Shown here piece by piece: positions 45,674 to 54,057 of a stretch of DNA of 60,012 bases; the stretch's first letter is position 1; each line of letters opens with the position of its first letter. The stretch is from Roseovarius nitratireducens. GTDB taxonomy: Bacteria > Pseudomonadota > Alphaproteobacteria > Rhodobacterales > Rhodobacteraceae. The notes beneath the pieces were generated by a model. That model was given only the letters and a program-made list of their open reading frames with translations. It did not search any database and was not told the DNA's origin. A program made the translations under genes and the position numbers. The stretch lies in contig NZ_PDNI01000030.1 of assembly GCF_002925845.1 (NCBI RefSeq), positions 5,001 to 65,012 of the forward strand, written 5' to 3'.

Positions 45674-46536
45674 GGGTGCTGGTGTTCGGCCGCACCGGGC
45701 AGCTTGCCACCGAGATCGCGCGCAGGGCGCAGGGCGGCGTGACGCTCGACATGGCTGGGCGCGACCGCGCCGATCTCGAAACGCCCGACGCCTGCGCCAC
45801 GCTCATCCGTGAAACCGCCCTCGACGCCGTCATCAACGCCGCCGCCTATACCGCCGTGGACCGCGCCGAGGAGGAAGAGGACCGCGCCACCCTGGTCAAC
45901 GCCGCCGCCCCCGGCGCGATGGCCGCCGAATGTGCGGCGCTCGGCATCCCGCTGGTGCATGTATCGACCGACTATGTCTTTGACGGCTCCGGCACGGCCC
46001 CGTGGCAGCCGGGTGACGCCGCCGCCCCCCTCGGAGCCTACGGGCGCAGCAAGCTCGCGGGCGAGGTGGCGGTTCGCGAGAGCGCCGCGCCGCATGTGAT
46101 CCTGCGCACGTCCTGGGTGGTCTCGGCGCATGGCGCGAATTTCGTGCGCACCATGCTGCGTCTGGGGCGCGAACGCGATCGCCTGCGCATCGTTGCCGAT
46201 CAGGTAGGCGGGCCAATGCCCGCTGCCGCGCTGGCCGATGCCTGCCTGCACATCGCCGGGGCGCTCTGCGCCGATCCCGGCAAGACCGGAACCTATCACT
46301 TCGCGGGCACGCCTGAAACGTCCTGGGCCGGGTTCGCCCGCGCCATATTCGAGATGGCCGGGATCGCCTGCCCGGTCGAGGACATCTCCACCGCCGACTA
46401 CCCCACCCCGGCCCAACGTCCGCTCAATTCGCGGCTCGACTGCCGCTCCACGCGCGACACCTTCGGCCTCGAACAGCCCGACTGGCGAGACGGGCTGCGC
46501 GACATCCTGACAGAGCTTGGAGAAATTTCACGATGA
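45670..46536 (+). CDS. rfbD: dTDP-4-dehydrorhamnose reductase
   Basis: 288 residues from the ATG at 45670; the longer open frame runs inside rfb[14 protein letters not shown] (about 4-16) is the nucleotide loop, [15 protein letters not shown] (about 58) is characteristic, STDYVFDG (about 100), and [11 protein letters not shown] holds the catalytic Tyr and Lys (about 122). Final enzyme of the pathway, giving dTDP-L-rhamnose. Overlaps rfbB and rfbA by four bases each. Confidence 0.96.
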   Translation: MRVLVFGRTGQLATEIARRAQGGVTLDMAGRDRADLETPDACATLIRETALDAVINAAAYTAVDRAEEEEDRATLVNAAAPGAMAAECAALGIPLVHVSTDYVFDGSGTAPWQPGDAAAPLGAYGRSKLAGEVAVRESAAPHVILRTSWVVSAHGANFVRTMLRLGRERDRLRIVADQVGGPMPAAALADACLHIAGALCADPGKTGTYHFAGTPETSWAGFARAIFEMAGIACPVEDISTADYPTPAQRPLNSRLDCRSTRDTFGLEQPDWRDGLRDILTELGEISR

Positions 46537-47405
46537 CGAAACGCAAGGGCATCATCCTCGCCGGCGGCTCCGGCACGCGGCTTTACCCCGTGACCATCGC
46601 CGTTTCGAAACAGCTCCTGCCCCTCTATGACAAGCCGATGATCTATTACCCGCTCTCGGTGCTGATGCTGGCGGGTATCCGCGAAATCGCGATCATCACC
46701 ACGCCACAGGACCGCGAACAATTCACGCGGCTCATGGGCGATGGCAGTCAATGGGGTCTCGATTTCACCTACATCGAACAACCCTCGCCCGACGGCCTCG
46801 CGCAGGCCTACTTGCTGGCAGAGGACTTTCTCGATGGCGCGCCCTCGGCAATGGTCCTCGGTGACAACGTCTTTTTCGGTCACGGCCTGCCCGAGGTGCT
46901 TGCCGCCGCGGATCGACGTACAGAGGGAGGCACCGTCTTCGGCTACCGCGTCTCCGATCCCGAACGCTATGGCGTGGTGGATTTCGACGCCGATGGCCGG
47001 GCGCGCGCGATCATCGAAAAACCGGCGGTGCCTCCCTCGAATTACGCTGTGACCGGGCTCTACTTTCTCGACAGCGCGGCCCCCGAACGCGCCCGTGCCA
47101 TCACCCCCTCGGATCGCGGCGAAATGGAGATCACGACGCTCCTGCAAAGCTACCTGCGCGAGGGCGCGCTCGATGTTGAGCAGATGGGTCGCGGCTTTGC
47201 CTGGCTGGATACCGGAACGCATGGCAGCCTGCTGGATGCAGGCAATTTCGTGCGCACCCTGACCGAGCGGCAGGGGCTTCAGGTGGGCTCGCCCGACGAG
47301 GTCGCCTTTCGCGCGGGCTGGATCGACGCGGCGGCGCTGCGTGCCCGGGCCGAGGCCTTTTCCAAGAACGCCTACGGCACTTACCTCGCCACCCTCGCGG
47401 GCTAG
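46533..47405 (+). CDS. rfbA: Glucose-1-phosphate thymidylyltransferase
   Basis: 290 residues. GGSGTRLYPVTIAVSKQLLP (about 10-28) is the nucleotidyl-transfer signature and YDKPMIYYPLSVLMLAGI, EQPSPDGLAQAY, LGDNVFFGHGL and FGYRVSDPERYGVVDFD follow in order. First enzyme of dTDP-rhamnose synthesis although last in the operon. Its stop overlaps the 3' end of the convergent BKACE gene by 4 bp. Confidence 0.97.
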   Translation: MTKRKGIILAGGSGTRLYPVTIAVSKQLLPLYDKPMIYYPLSVLMLAGIREIAIITTPQDREQFTRLMGDGSQWGLDFTYIEQPSPDGLAQAYLLAEDFLDGAPSAMVLGDNVFFGHGLPEVLAAADRRTEGGTVFGYRVSDPERYGVVDFDADGRARAIIEKPAVPPSNYAVTGLYFLDSAAPERARAITPSDRGEMEITTLLQSYLREGALDVEQMGRGFAWLDTGTHGSLLDAGNFVRTLTERQGLQVGSPDEVAFRAGWIDAAALRARAEAFSKNAYGTYLATLAG

Positions 47406-48265
47406 GAGCCATCAAGACAGGGGCGAAGCCCGAGGATCGCGCGGGCCTGCGCCGGGCTGGCGACGGGCCGCTCGTACCGTTCGCAGATATCGGCGGCGCG
47501 CTGCACCAGCGCGGCGTTGGATGGGGCGAGCGTGGCGCGGTCGAGGCGCACATTGTCCTCCAGCCCGGTTCGCGTGTGCCCGCCCGCGGCGATGGCCCAC
47601 TCATTGACGACGATCTGGTTCGGCCCGATCCCGGCGGCGCACCAGTTGGCCTCGGGTGCGCGGGTGCGCATGATCCGGACATAGAAATCGAACACCTCAC
47701 GGTCGGCGGGCATCGCGTTCTTCACGCCCATCACGAATTGTACGTAGAGCCGCCCGTAGAGCGCGCCCTCCTCGTGCAACCGGATCGCGTGCAGGATGTG
47801 GCTGAGATCGAACGCCTCGATCTCGGGCACGATCTCGTGGGTGCGCATCTCGGCAGCCAGCCACGTAATCAGGTCGGGCGGGTTCTCGTAAACCCGGGTG
47901 GGGAAATTGTTGGACCCCACCGAGAGCGAGGCCATGTCGGGCCGCAGCGGCAGCATCCCGCCGCGCGCCTGCCCCGCGCCCGAGCGCCCGCCGGTAGAGA
48001 ACTGCACGATCATCCCCGGACAGTGCCGCGCGATCCCCTCGCCCAACCGGGCAAAGCGCTCGGGATCGGAGGTCGGCGTGCCGTCCTCGGCGCGCACATG
48101 GCAATGCGCGATGGCGGCCCCGGCTTCGAACGCGGCGTGGGTGGACTCGATCTGTTCGGACAGGGTAATGGGCACGGCAGGATTGTCGGCCTTGGTCGGC
48201 ACCGATCCGGTGATCGCCACACACAGGATGCAGGGGTTTCCCGCGACATCGGTTCGTGTTGCCAA
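47402..48265 (-). CDS. BKACE-family beta-keto acid cleavage enzyme
   Basis: 287 residues from a TTG at 48265, which has AGGAAAGG 7 bases upstream; the ATG at 48292 is the alternative. Family motifs are CVAITGSVPT near the start, AAIAHCHVRAEDGTPTSD (zinc His pair, about 53-60), FSTGGRSG, SVGSNNFP, PEIEAFD (catalytic Glu) and AAGGHTRTGLEDN (about 240). BKACE enzymes split a beta-keto acid using acetyl-CoA, as in lysine fermentation (kce) or carnitine breakdown; the substrate here is not evident. Divergent from glycerate kinase, convergent with rfbA. Confidence 0.88.
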   Translation of the reverse strand: MATRTDVAGNPCILCVAITGSVPTKADNPAVPITLSEQIESTHAAFEAGAAIAHCHVRAEDGTPTSDPERFARLGEGIARHCPGMIVQFSTGGRSGAGQARGGMLPLRPDMASLSVGSNNFPTRVYENPPDLITWLAAEMRTHEIVPEIEAFDLSHILHAIRLHEEGALYGRLYVQFVMGVKNAMPADREVFDFYVRIMRTRAPEANWCAAGIGPNQIVVNEWAIAAGGHTRTGLEDNVRLDRATLAPSNAALVQRAADICERYERPVASPAQARAILGLRPCLDGS

Positions 48266-48353
48266 GGCTTCACCTTTCCTCTTGCCACGCATTGGCCTAA
48301 CGATATCGCGCATCCTCCCGCCGGGCCATGATTTTCCGAAAGGGCCGACCGAC

Positions 48354-49613
48354 ATGACCGATCCGCTTGCCTTGCTGCGCAGCCTCTTTGACGCCGCCGT
48401 GGCCGTTGCCGATCCGATGCGCAGCCTTGCCGCCCACCTGCCGCCGCGGCCCGCGGGGCGCTGCGTGATCGTCGGCGCGGGCAAGGCAAGCGCGCGCATG
48501 GCCGAGGCGGTCGAGGCGGAATGGGGCCCGTGCGAAGGGCTGGTCATCACGCGCTACGGCTACGGGCGGCCCTGCGCGGGAATCGAGATCGTCGAGGCCG
48601 CGCACCCGGTGCCGGACGAGGCCGGGTGCGCGGCGACCGCGCGGATGCTGCGGCTGCTCGACGGGCTGGGAGAGGACGACACGGTGCTGGCGCTCATTTC
48701 TGGCGGAGCGTCGTCGCTGCTGGTGCAGCCCGCGGGCGAGATGACGCTGGCGGAGAAACAGGCGGTCAACGCGGGTCTGCTGGCCTCGGGCGCGCCCATC
48801 GGCCACATGAACCTGATCCGCAAGCACCTGTCCTCGGTCAAGGGCGGGCAGCTTGCCGCTGCCGCCCATCCGGCGCGGATGCTGGCGCTTATGATCTCGG
48901 ACGTGCCTGGCGACGATCCGGCGATGATCGGCTCGGGCCCGACGGTGGGCGAGCCGGGCACGGCGGCGCAGGCACGCGCACTGGTGGCGCGCTACGGGAT
49001 CGACCTGCCCGCCTCGGCGCTGTCCGTTCTGGACGGGGAAAGCGGCGTCGTCCCGCCCGGCGACCCGCGGCTGTCACGGGTCGAGAATGTGGTTTTTGCC
49101 GCGCCTTCTCAATCACTTGACGCCGCCGCAGACCTGGCACAGCGTGAAGGCATCCGCGTGAAAACGCTCGGTGACGACCTCGAAGGCGAAGCCCGCGACG
49201 TAGCCCGGGCGCACGCGGCGCTGGCGCGCGAGATGCAGGAACGGCTGGCCCCCGGGGCTGCGCCGGTGTTGCTGATGTCGGGGGGGGAGCTCACGGTCAC
49301 CCGCAGGGGAGACGGGGTAGGCGGACCGAACGCGGAATATGCGCTGGCGCTGGCACTATATCTGGGGAGAGCGGCGGGAATTCATGCCATCGCTTGCGAT
49401 ACCGACGGGGTGGACGGCGCCGCCGAGGTGGCCGGAGCGACCATCGCGCCCGACACGCTGGCGCGCGCCGAGGCGGCAGGCATTGATGCCGAGGCGGCAC
49501 TGGCGCGCAACGATGCGCATAGCTTTTTTGCGGCACTCGGCGATCAGGTGATCACGGGTCCGACGCTGACCAATGTCAACGATTTCCGCGCCATCCTGAT
49601 TGCCCCCGCATGA
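48354..49613 (+). CDS. Type-2 glycerate kinase (MOFRL family)
   Basis: 419 residues from the ATG at 48354. CVIVGAGKASARMAEAVE (about 38-55), LISGGASSLL (about 117), HLSSVKGGQLA (Lys, about 160), and in the C-terminal MOFRL half LLMSGGELTVTRRGDGVGGPNAEYALALA and DTDGVDGAAEVAG. Phosphorylates D-glycerate to 2-phosphoglycerate. Links to the hydroxyacid dehydrogenase at 2239 only by pathway. Family-length and intact. Divergent from the BKACE gene; the 88-bp gap must hold both promoters. Confidence 0.93.
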   Translation: MTDPLALLRSLFDAAVAVADPMRSLAAHLPPRPAGRCVIVGAGKASARMAEAVEAEWGPCEGLVITRYGYGRPCAGIEIVEAAHPVPDEAGCAATARMLRLLDGLGEDDTVLALISGGASSLLVQPAGEMTLAEKQAVNAGLLASGAPIGHMNLIRKHLSSVKGGQLAAAAHPARMLALMISDVPGDDPAMIGSGPTVGEPGTAAQARALVARYGIDLPASALSVLDGESGVVPPGDPRLSRVENVVFAAPSQSLDAAADLAQREGIRVKTLGDDLEGEARDVARAHAALAREMQERLAPGAAPVLLMSGGELTVTRRGDGVGGPNAEYALALALYLGRAAGIHAIACDTDGVDGAAEVAGATIAPDTLARAEAAGIDAEAALARNDAHSFFAALGDQVITGPTLTNVNDFRAILIAPA

Positions 49614-49692
49614 CGCCGCGTTCCCACGCGCATGGGTCGCGCTGACCGCGGTTTTCTGCCATACTACTCTCTCGCAAGTGGGAGATTTCAGT

Positions 49693-50073
49693 ATGAAACG
49701 TCGTGTTTTCATGGGCTTGCTTCTGTCGCTACCTGCCCTCGGGACGGCGGTGGCGCAGGCCGTACAGGAAAAGCTGACAGCCCCGGAGATCGAGGCCCTG
49801 CTTAGCGGCAACACCATTGTCGGCACCTGGTCGGGCACGCCCTACCGGCAGTATTACGGGCCGGATGGCACCACGATCAATGTACCCGAGGGCGGGCGTG
49901 CGGACGAGGGGCGGTGGCGTACCAACCCCGAAACCGAAGAATACGAGAGCTGGTGGCGCAGCACCGGCTGGACGCCCTACGCGCTAGTACGCACCGAGGA
50001 TGGCGGGCACGCTTGGATCAACGGCGACCGGCTGGAGCCGTTCAGCGTGGTGCCCGGACGGCAGATCGAGTAA
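49693..50073 (+). CDS. Small secreted protein of unknown function
   Basis: 126 residues with GGGAGAT upstream of the ATG at 49693. Signal peptide (MKRRVFMGLLLSLPALGTAVAQA) followed by a mature part with TAPEIEALLSGNTIVGTW, then YRQYYGPDGTTINV and an acidic Trp-rich middle (EEYESWWRSTGW). Similar small secreted proteins, sometimes annotated as hypothetical with a lipocalin-like core, occur in alphaproteobacteria, but I cannot name the family with certainty. Stands alone; two short palindromes follow its stop. Confidence 0.7.
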   Translation: MKRRVFMGLLLSLPALGTAVAQAVQEKLTAPEIEALLSGNTIVGTWSGTPYRQYYGPDGTTINVPEGGRADEGRWRTNPETEEYESWWRSTGWTPYALVRTEDGGHAWINGDRLEPFSVVPGRQIE

Positions 50074-50077
50074 CCCC

Positions 50078-50113
50078 GAACCTGCAGGTTCAGCGCGCGA
50101 ACCGCACGGTTCG
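50078..50113. repeat. Two adjacent palindromes after the small secreted gene
   Basis: GAACCTGCAGGTTC (50078-50091) and CGAACCG-CA-CGGTTCG (50098-50113). The first lies 4 bp after the stop at 50073. They may form hairpins ending the transcript; the second shares its arms with the palindrome at 2061-2083. Confidence 0.6.
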
Positions 50114-50238
50114 AGGTGCTCACTTGCGCCTCCGGGGCCGGTCTTGCCACTTGGCTGGGCCAGGCCCCTCTCACTGGCGAATACAGATGGCCCAATAGCC
50201 AATCAGACCCGCGCGGATCGGTCTGCCGCCGCCGGATC

Positions 50239-51099
50239 TCAGATACGGCCCATCCCGATGAAAAGCTGCCGGTCGGCGTCCTTGATGGCGCGGCGACCGT
50301 GCATGACGCGGGTGTTGTCGATCACCGCGATATCGCCGTCTTGCCAGTTGATCTCCACCGTGCAGCTTTCGGCAAGCTCGCGCAGCGCCTCGATCTCGAC
50401 CGGCGACACGGTCGAGCCGTCCTCCAGCGTGTATTCCGGTTTCTCGTAATTGTGCGAAGGGCCGAGGATGGCGTTGGCGAACGCCTGCCCGTTGGTCAGG
50501 GACGAGGGCCTGACCGGCGAGACCGTCAGTTCGTAGTCGATGGAACCGTCGTCGCGCAGCGCGAAATCCTGTCCCGGTATGGCGGCCTTGAACTGGATGA
50601 TATGTTCCTCGGTCACCTCGTCCGGGTGGCTAATGGCAGGGTGTTCGTTGGCGAGGTAGCGCTTCCAGAGCTCTTCGGGGAGGTTGCGTTTGACCTTCAT
50701 CTTCTGGCTCCAGCGGGCCTTCTGGCCGGTGTCGAACTTCTCGAAGACTGCCCGCCCGTCGCAGATCGTGGTTTGGGACCCCTCGAAGGCGGCACGCGTG
50801 CAGTAGAAGGCGACGATATCGGGGCAGATCGGTGTGTTGCCGTTCTCGATATGCAGGCCGACCGGGCCGAGACCAGCATCGACCTTCTGCGTGTTCTTCT
50901 CTGAGTACTCGCGCGCCGGATCGAAGGTGATCGTGGTGCAGAGTTGCGCGGTCAGGTCGCTGAAGCCGTTCATGTCCGACTTGAAGCCACGCAGGAGGGC
51001 CCAGCCGTCAGTCTCTAGACAGGTGCGGGTTTGCGCGATGACCTCTTGGGTGATGTCGGTCGCGCCCGTTTCTTCTGCGCGGATCACGTTGTAGTGCAT
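50239..51099 (-). CDS. TauD/clavaminate-synthase-like Fe(II)/2-oxoglutarate dioxygenase
   Basis: 286 residues. The iron site is visible as HIENGN (about 113-118, His-x-Glu) and VMHGRRAIK near residue 265 (distal His, then the Arg that holds 2-oxoglutarate). The His-x-Glu form, rather than His-x-Asp, is typical of the clavaminate synthase and amino-acid hydroxylase branch. Substrate unknown. Its own copy of the CTGTAAG direct repeat lies 47 bp upstream (51147-51164), overlapping the end of the SDR gene. Last gene of the cluster. Confidence 0.85.
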   Translation of the reverse strand: MHYNVIRAEETGATDITQEVIAQTRTCLETDGWALLRGFKSDMNGFSDLTAQLCTTITFDPAREYSEKNTQKVDAGLGPVGLHIENGNTPICPDIVAFYCTRAAFEGSQTTICDGRAVFEKFDTGQKARWSQKMKVKRNLPEELWKRYLANEHPAISHPDEVTEEHIIQFKAAIPGQDFALRDDGSIDYELTVSPVRPSSLTNGQAFANAILGPSHNYEKPEYTLEDGSTVSPVEIEALRELAESCTVEINWQDGDIAVIDNTRVMHGRRAIKDADRQLFIGMGRI

Positions 51100-51146
51100 T
51101 CTCGGAGTCCTTTGTTGATGTCCTGTCAGGTGGTTAGCGGCACGGG

Positions 51147-51164
51147 CTTACGCCTTGCTTACAG
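51147..51164 (-). promoter_or_regulatory. CTGTAAG-N4-GCGTAAG direct repeat, copy C
   Basis: On the minus strand CTGTAAG, CAAG, GCGTAAG with an 11-bp period, 47 bp before the dioxygenase ATG and across the SDR stop. Same element as copies A and B; the spacing suits an OmpR-type regulator dimer. Confidence 0.8.
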
Positions 51165-51939
51165 GCTCCAACGCCCTGAGCGTGCGGGTGTCGCGGGCCT
51201 GAGCACCGACCGATCTATCGACGAGCGAGGGGAACAGGCGCTGAACCTTGACGAAAAGCCGTTCCTTGCCGCGCGGGAAACTTTCGCGGCGGCCCGCCTT
51301 TATGGCGGCCCAGGCTTCTGCGGCGACCTGCTCGGCGCTGTCGAGGGTCATGGCGAGCGGTTCAACCAACGCTGCGAACTCGGCCTCGGCGGCGGTTCGG
51401 GTGGCCCGCGGCGCGATGTAGGTCACGCCCACCCCCGAGCCCGAAAGCTCGCGCCGCAGCGCGTCGGAAAAGCCGCGCAGGCCGAACTTGGTGGCGGAAT
51501 AGGCGGCGAAGAACGGGTAGGCGATATCGCCAAAGACCGAGCCGATGTTGGCAACGCGGCCCTGCGCCTGCCTGAGCGCGGGCAACAGGTCGCGGGTGAC
51601 GGCCATCGGGGCCACGAGGTTGGTGGCGCACATCTGTTCCAGCGCGGCATCGTCAGTATCGCGCAGGTGGCCGACGCTCAGGGTGCCCGCGTTGTTGATC
51701 AGCACGTCGAGCCGGTGCCCCGCGGCCTCGACGATGGCATGGCGGCCTTCGGCGGTCGTGACATCGGCAACGACGATCCGGGCCTGCACGTCGGGGACAA
51801 GAGCCTGCGTTTCCAACAGGCTGGACTTCGTGCGGCCAACGAGGATCGGGGTATATCCGCGTCGCGCGGCCTCGATAGCGAGCGCGCGGCCGATGCCGGA
51901 GCCAGCACCGGTGATGAGGGCGGTCATGGTATGCGTCAT
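51148..51939 (-). CDS. Short-chain dehydrogenase/reductase
   Basis: 263 residues. TALITGAGSGIGRALA (about 6-20) binds NAD(P), DVLINNAGTLSVG (about 88) and YSATKFGLRGFS (Tyr-xxx-Lys, about 156) complete the classical SDR set. Its ATG overlaps the ligase gene stop (ATGA), so translation is coupled. Inferred to reduce or oxidise the product of the AMP-ligase; substrate unknown. The final codons form part of the dioxygenase promoter repeat. Confidence 0.9.
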   Translation of the reverse strand: MTHTMTALITGAGSGIGRALAIEAARRGYTPILVGRTKSSLLETQALVPDVQARIVVADVTTAEGRHAIVEAAGHRLDVLINNAGTLSVGHLRDTDDAALEQMCATNLVAPMAVTRDLLPALRQAQGRVANIGSVFGDIAYPFFAAYSATKFGLRGFSDALRRELSGSGVGVTYIAPRATRTAAEAEFAALVEPLAMTLDSAEQVAAEAWAAIKAGRRESFPRGKERLFVKVQRLFPSLVDRSVGAQARDTRTLRALEPVSKA

Positions 51940-53375
51940 GAGGCGAGTCTTTCGGTCTGAAGGGGATTTGGCAGAGGCTCCGCCGCCCTGCCGTTGACAA
52001 TGGCGGCGGCAACGCGGCGATCCGGGGTGCCGGCTGGGAAAAGCAGGCCTGGTTCCGACGGGTCGGTGAAGATCACGGCTTCAGGGCGGGCATAGCCAGG
52101 CAGATCCCGGAGCCGCGCGGCGATCTCTTGCGCGCTCATGGGCGCGGCGAGCACGGCGATCAGCACCAGTACGCCATCGGGGTCCCGAAGGCAGAGCGCG
52201 GAGCTCATCACGCGCGGATCGGCATTTACCCGCGCTTCGATCCATTCGGGCGAGATGTTGCGCCCGGCGGGCGTCACCAGCAGAGCATCCTTGCGCCCCT
52301 CGACCACCAGCCGACCGTCTTCGATGCGCCCGAGATCGCCGGTGTGCCAACGCGTGGGTGCCGGGGCCCCGCCAAGGTAGCCTTCCATGACGGTTGGCCC
52401 GGCCACGGTGATTTCGCCATCGACGATCTGCACGTCGGAGCAAGCCAGAACGGGGCCGACCGTCCCCGGCACGTTGCGGCCCGGGCGGTTCATGGCAACC
52501 ACCGAGCAACATTCCGACAGCCCGTACCCCTCATGCACCGGGATGCCCGCTGCCTCGGCGGCGCGGACAAGAGCGGGCGAGGACGCCGCACCGCCGACGG
52601 CGACGAAACGCAGGCTGGACGGAACGGACGAGCCCGCGTGTTCGATCGCGGCCACCCACCGGCCCAAGAGACCCGGGGCGAGCAGGCTGGTCGTGGGCTG
52701 GCATTGGTCCATCGCGCGGATCAATCCCTCGATCGGGCCACCCAGAAGTGCGCGGGTGGCATCGAAGCGCATCACGCACTCCGCGCCGGCGAGGATGGGA
52801 AGAAATATCCCGCAAATCTGTTCGAGCAGTTGCGGAAGGGGCAGAACGGACAGGTGGCGGTCCCGCGGACCCGCACCGATCACGTCGCTCAGGGCAGCGA
52901 GCGAGGCGTCGAGTTGGCGATCGCCTATGATAACGCCCTTGGGGTGGCCGGAGGAACCGGAGGTGTAGATGACTCGCTCGGCACCGCCGGGGTAGGCAGG
53001 CAGCGGCCCGGCGGGCGCGGCCTGCGGGGAGATGACCTGAAAGGGCGATCCGGCGAAGACGTCGCTGTCGGTCGTGATGACCGCCTCGGCATCGCATTCC
53101 TGCAGGATATGGTCTGTCTGACCGGGGCTGAAGAAGAACGGGAGGGGCACCTGCCGCTTGCCCGCGAGGGTCAGGGCAAGATCGGCCACCACGTAATCTA
53201 TCCCGCCCGGAACAGCGATGGCGACCGTCCGCGGCGCGGCCTCGAGCCGCTGCGCAAGGCCGGCGACGCGGCCTGACAGGTCATGCCACGTCACGGCGCC
53301 GGTATCGTCGCGAAACGCGGTCGCGTCGGGGTGCGCGCTCGCGTGGCGCGTGAGGGCATCGAACACCCTCCGCAT
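51936..53375 (-). CDS. AMP-dependent acyl ligase with unusual C-terminus
   Basis: 479 residues from the ATG at 53375, whose A is shared with the hemolysin-family stop (TGATG). Adenylation motifs present: VIYTSGSSGHPKGVI (P-loop, about 140), VHEGYGLSECCSVV (about 280), RWHTGDLGRIEDGRLVVEGRKD (about 345-366). The final motif A10, normally with an essential Lys in an NGKxxR-like sequence, reads PAGTPDRRVAAAI here with no Lys. That may reduce adenylation or alter substrate. Presumably activates a carboxylic acid for the cluster's product. Confidence 0.88.
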   Translation of the reverse strand: MRRVFDALTRHASAHPDATAFRDDTGAVTWHDLSGRVAGLAQRLEAAPRTVAIAVPGGIDYVVADLALTLAGKRQVPLPFFFSPGQTDHILQECDAEAVITTDSDVFAGSPFQVISPQAAPAGPLPAYPGGAERVIYTSGSSGHPKGVIIGDRQLDASLAALSDVIGAGPRDRHLSVLPLPQLLEQICGIFLPILAGAECVMRFDATRALLGGPIEGLIRAMDQCQPTTSLLAPGLLGRWVAAIEHAGSSVPSSLRFVAVGGAASSPALVRAAEAAGIPVHEGYGLSECCSVVAMNRPGRNVPGTVGPVLACSDVQIVDGEITVAGPTVMEGYLGGAPAPTRWHTGDLGRIEDGRLVVEGRKDALLVTPAGRNISPEWIEARVNADPRVMSSALCLRDPDGVLVLIAVLAAPMSAQEIAARLRDLPGYARPEAVIFTDPSEPGLLFPAGTPDRRVAAAIVNGRAAEPLPNPLQTERLAS

Positions 53376-53962
53376 CACGACGCCTCGCAATGCAGGCCCG
53401 CCGCGCGGGTGCGCGGAGAGATCGCAACGGGCGAGACGAGCCGGTCCGTGCAGGCGCAGACCCAGGGATCATGCGCGTAGTAGCTTCCCCAGCTTTCCGG
53501 TTCGGGAACGCGGGATGGGTCGGCGGGGGCGAGCCTGGCAAAGTCGAGCCCGGTACGCTCCAGCAGGCGGCGCAGCTTGGCGGTGACGGTAAAGACGCCG
53601 CACGTCATGCCCTGAGCGCGGCCCCAGTCGACCATCACGTCGAGCATCGCCAGAACCGGGAAGGGCGTCTTCGATGCGAGCGAGACCACTTCCATGATCT
53701 GCGTGGGCGGCACCGGTTGCCCACCGGGATCGCGCAGGCACCTTGCGAATCCGCCGTCAAGATAGGTGTCGCAGAAGAACCCGTCCTGCGCGGTGCGAAG
53801 GCCCGCGGCGCAGAGAATCCGGCCAGCGGGGTCCTGTACCGTCACGAGGCGCGGCGCGAACCGGGTGATCCGCGCGCCGTAGACCTCGCGGTAGACGTCA
53901 TGGATATGCTGCTCGGCCGCCGCGCGCGCGGGGCTCTGCTCTGTCAGGAAGTCGATTCTCAT
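53375..53962 (-). CDS. Thermostable-hemolysin-family (GNAT-like) protein
   Basis: 195 residues. Resembles Vibrio thermostable hemolysin (Pfam PF12261): YGARITRFAPRLVTVQD (about 28), CAAGLRTAQDGFFCDTYLDG, IMEVVSLAS (about 90), WGRAQGMTCGVFTVTAKLRRLLERTGL (about 112-138) and WGSYYAHDPWVCA. The family lies in the GNAT acyltransferase/LuxI-like clan, so acyl transfer is more plausible here than lysis, especially beside an AMP-ligase (inference). No signal peptide. First gene of the ligase-SDR set, with regulator box B 55 bp upstream. Confidence 0.85.
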   Translation of the reverse strand: MRIDFLTEQSPARAAAEQHIHDVYREVYGARITRFAPRLVTVQDPAGRILCAAGLRTAQDGFFCDTYLDGGFARCLRDPGGQPVPPTQIMEVVSLASKTPFPVLAMLDVMVDWGRAQGMTCGVFTVTAKLRRLLERTGLDFARLAPADPSRVPEPESWGSYYAHDPWVCACTDRLVSPVAISPRTRAAGLHCEAS

Positions 53963-54017
53963 GGCTGGCCAATCTGGTCGTTGAACTCTCGGATGGCCAC
54001 GTGTCTGGCGCGGCAGA

Positions 54018-54035
54018 CTTACGCCAGGCTTACAG
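54018..54035 (-). promoter_or_regulatory. CTGTAAG-N4-GCGTAAG direct repeat, copy B
   Basis: On the minus strand CTGTAAG, CCTG, GCGTAAG; 11-bp period; 55 bp before the hemolysin-family ATG and 22 bp after the kinase stop. Indicates separate control of the biosynthetic half of the cluster. Confidence 0.8.
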
Positions 54036-54057
54036 GCAGCGGCGGATCGGCGGCGCG

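Noticed and set aside
52128-53276. 382-codon forward open frame
   Set aside because: Antisense to the AMP-ligase gene; no recognisable domain.
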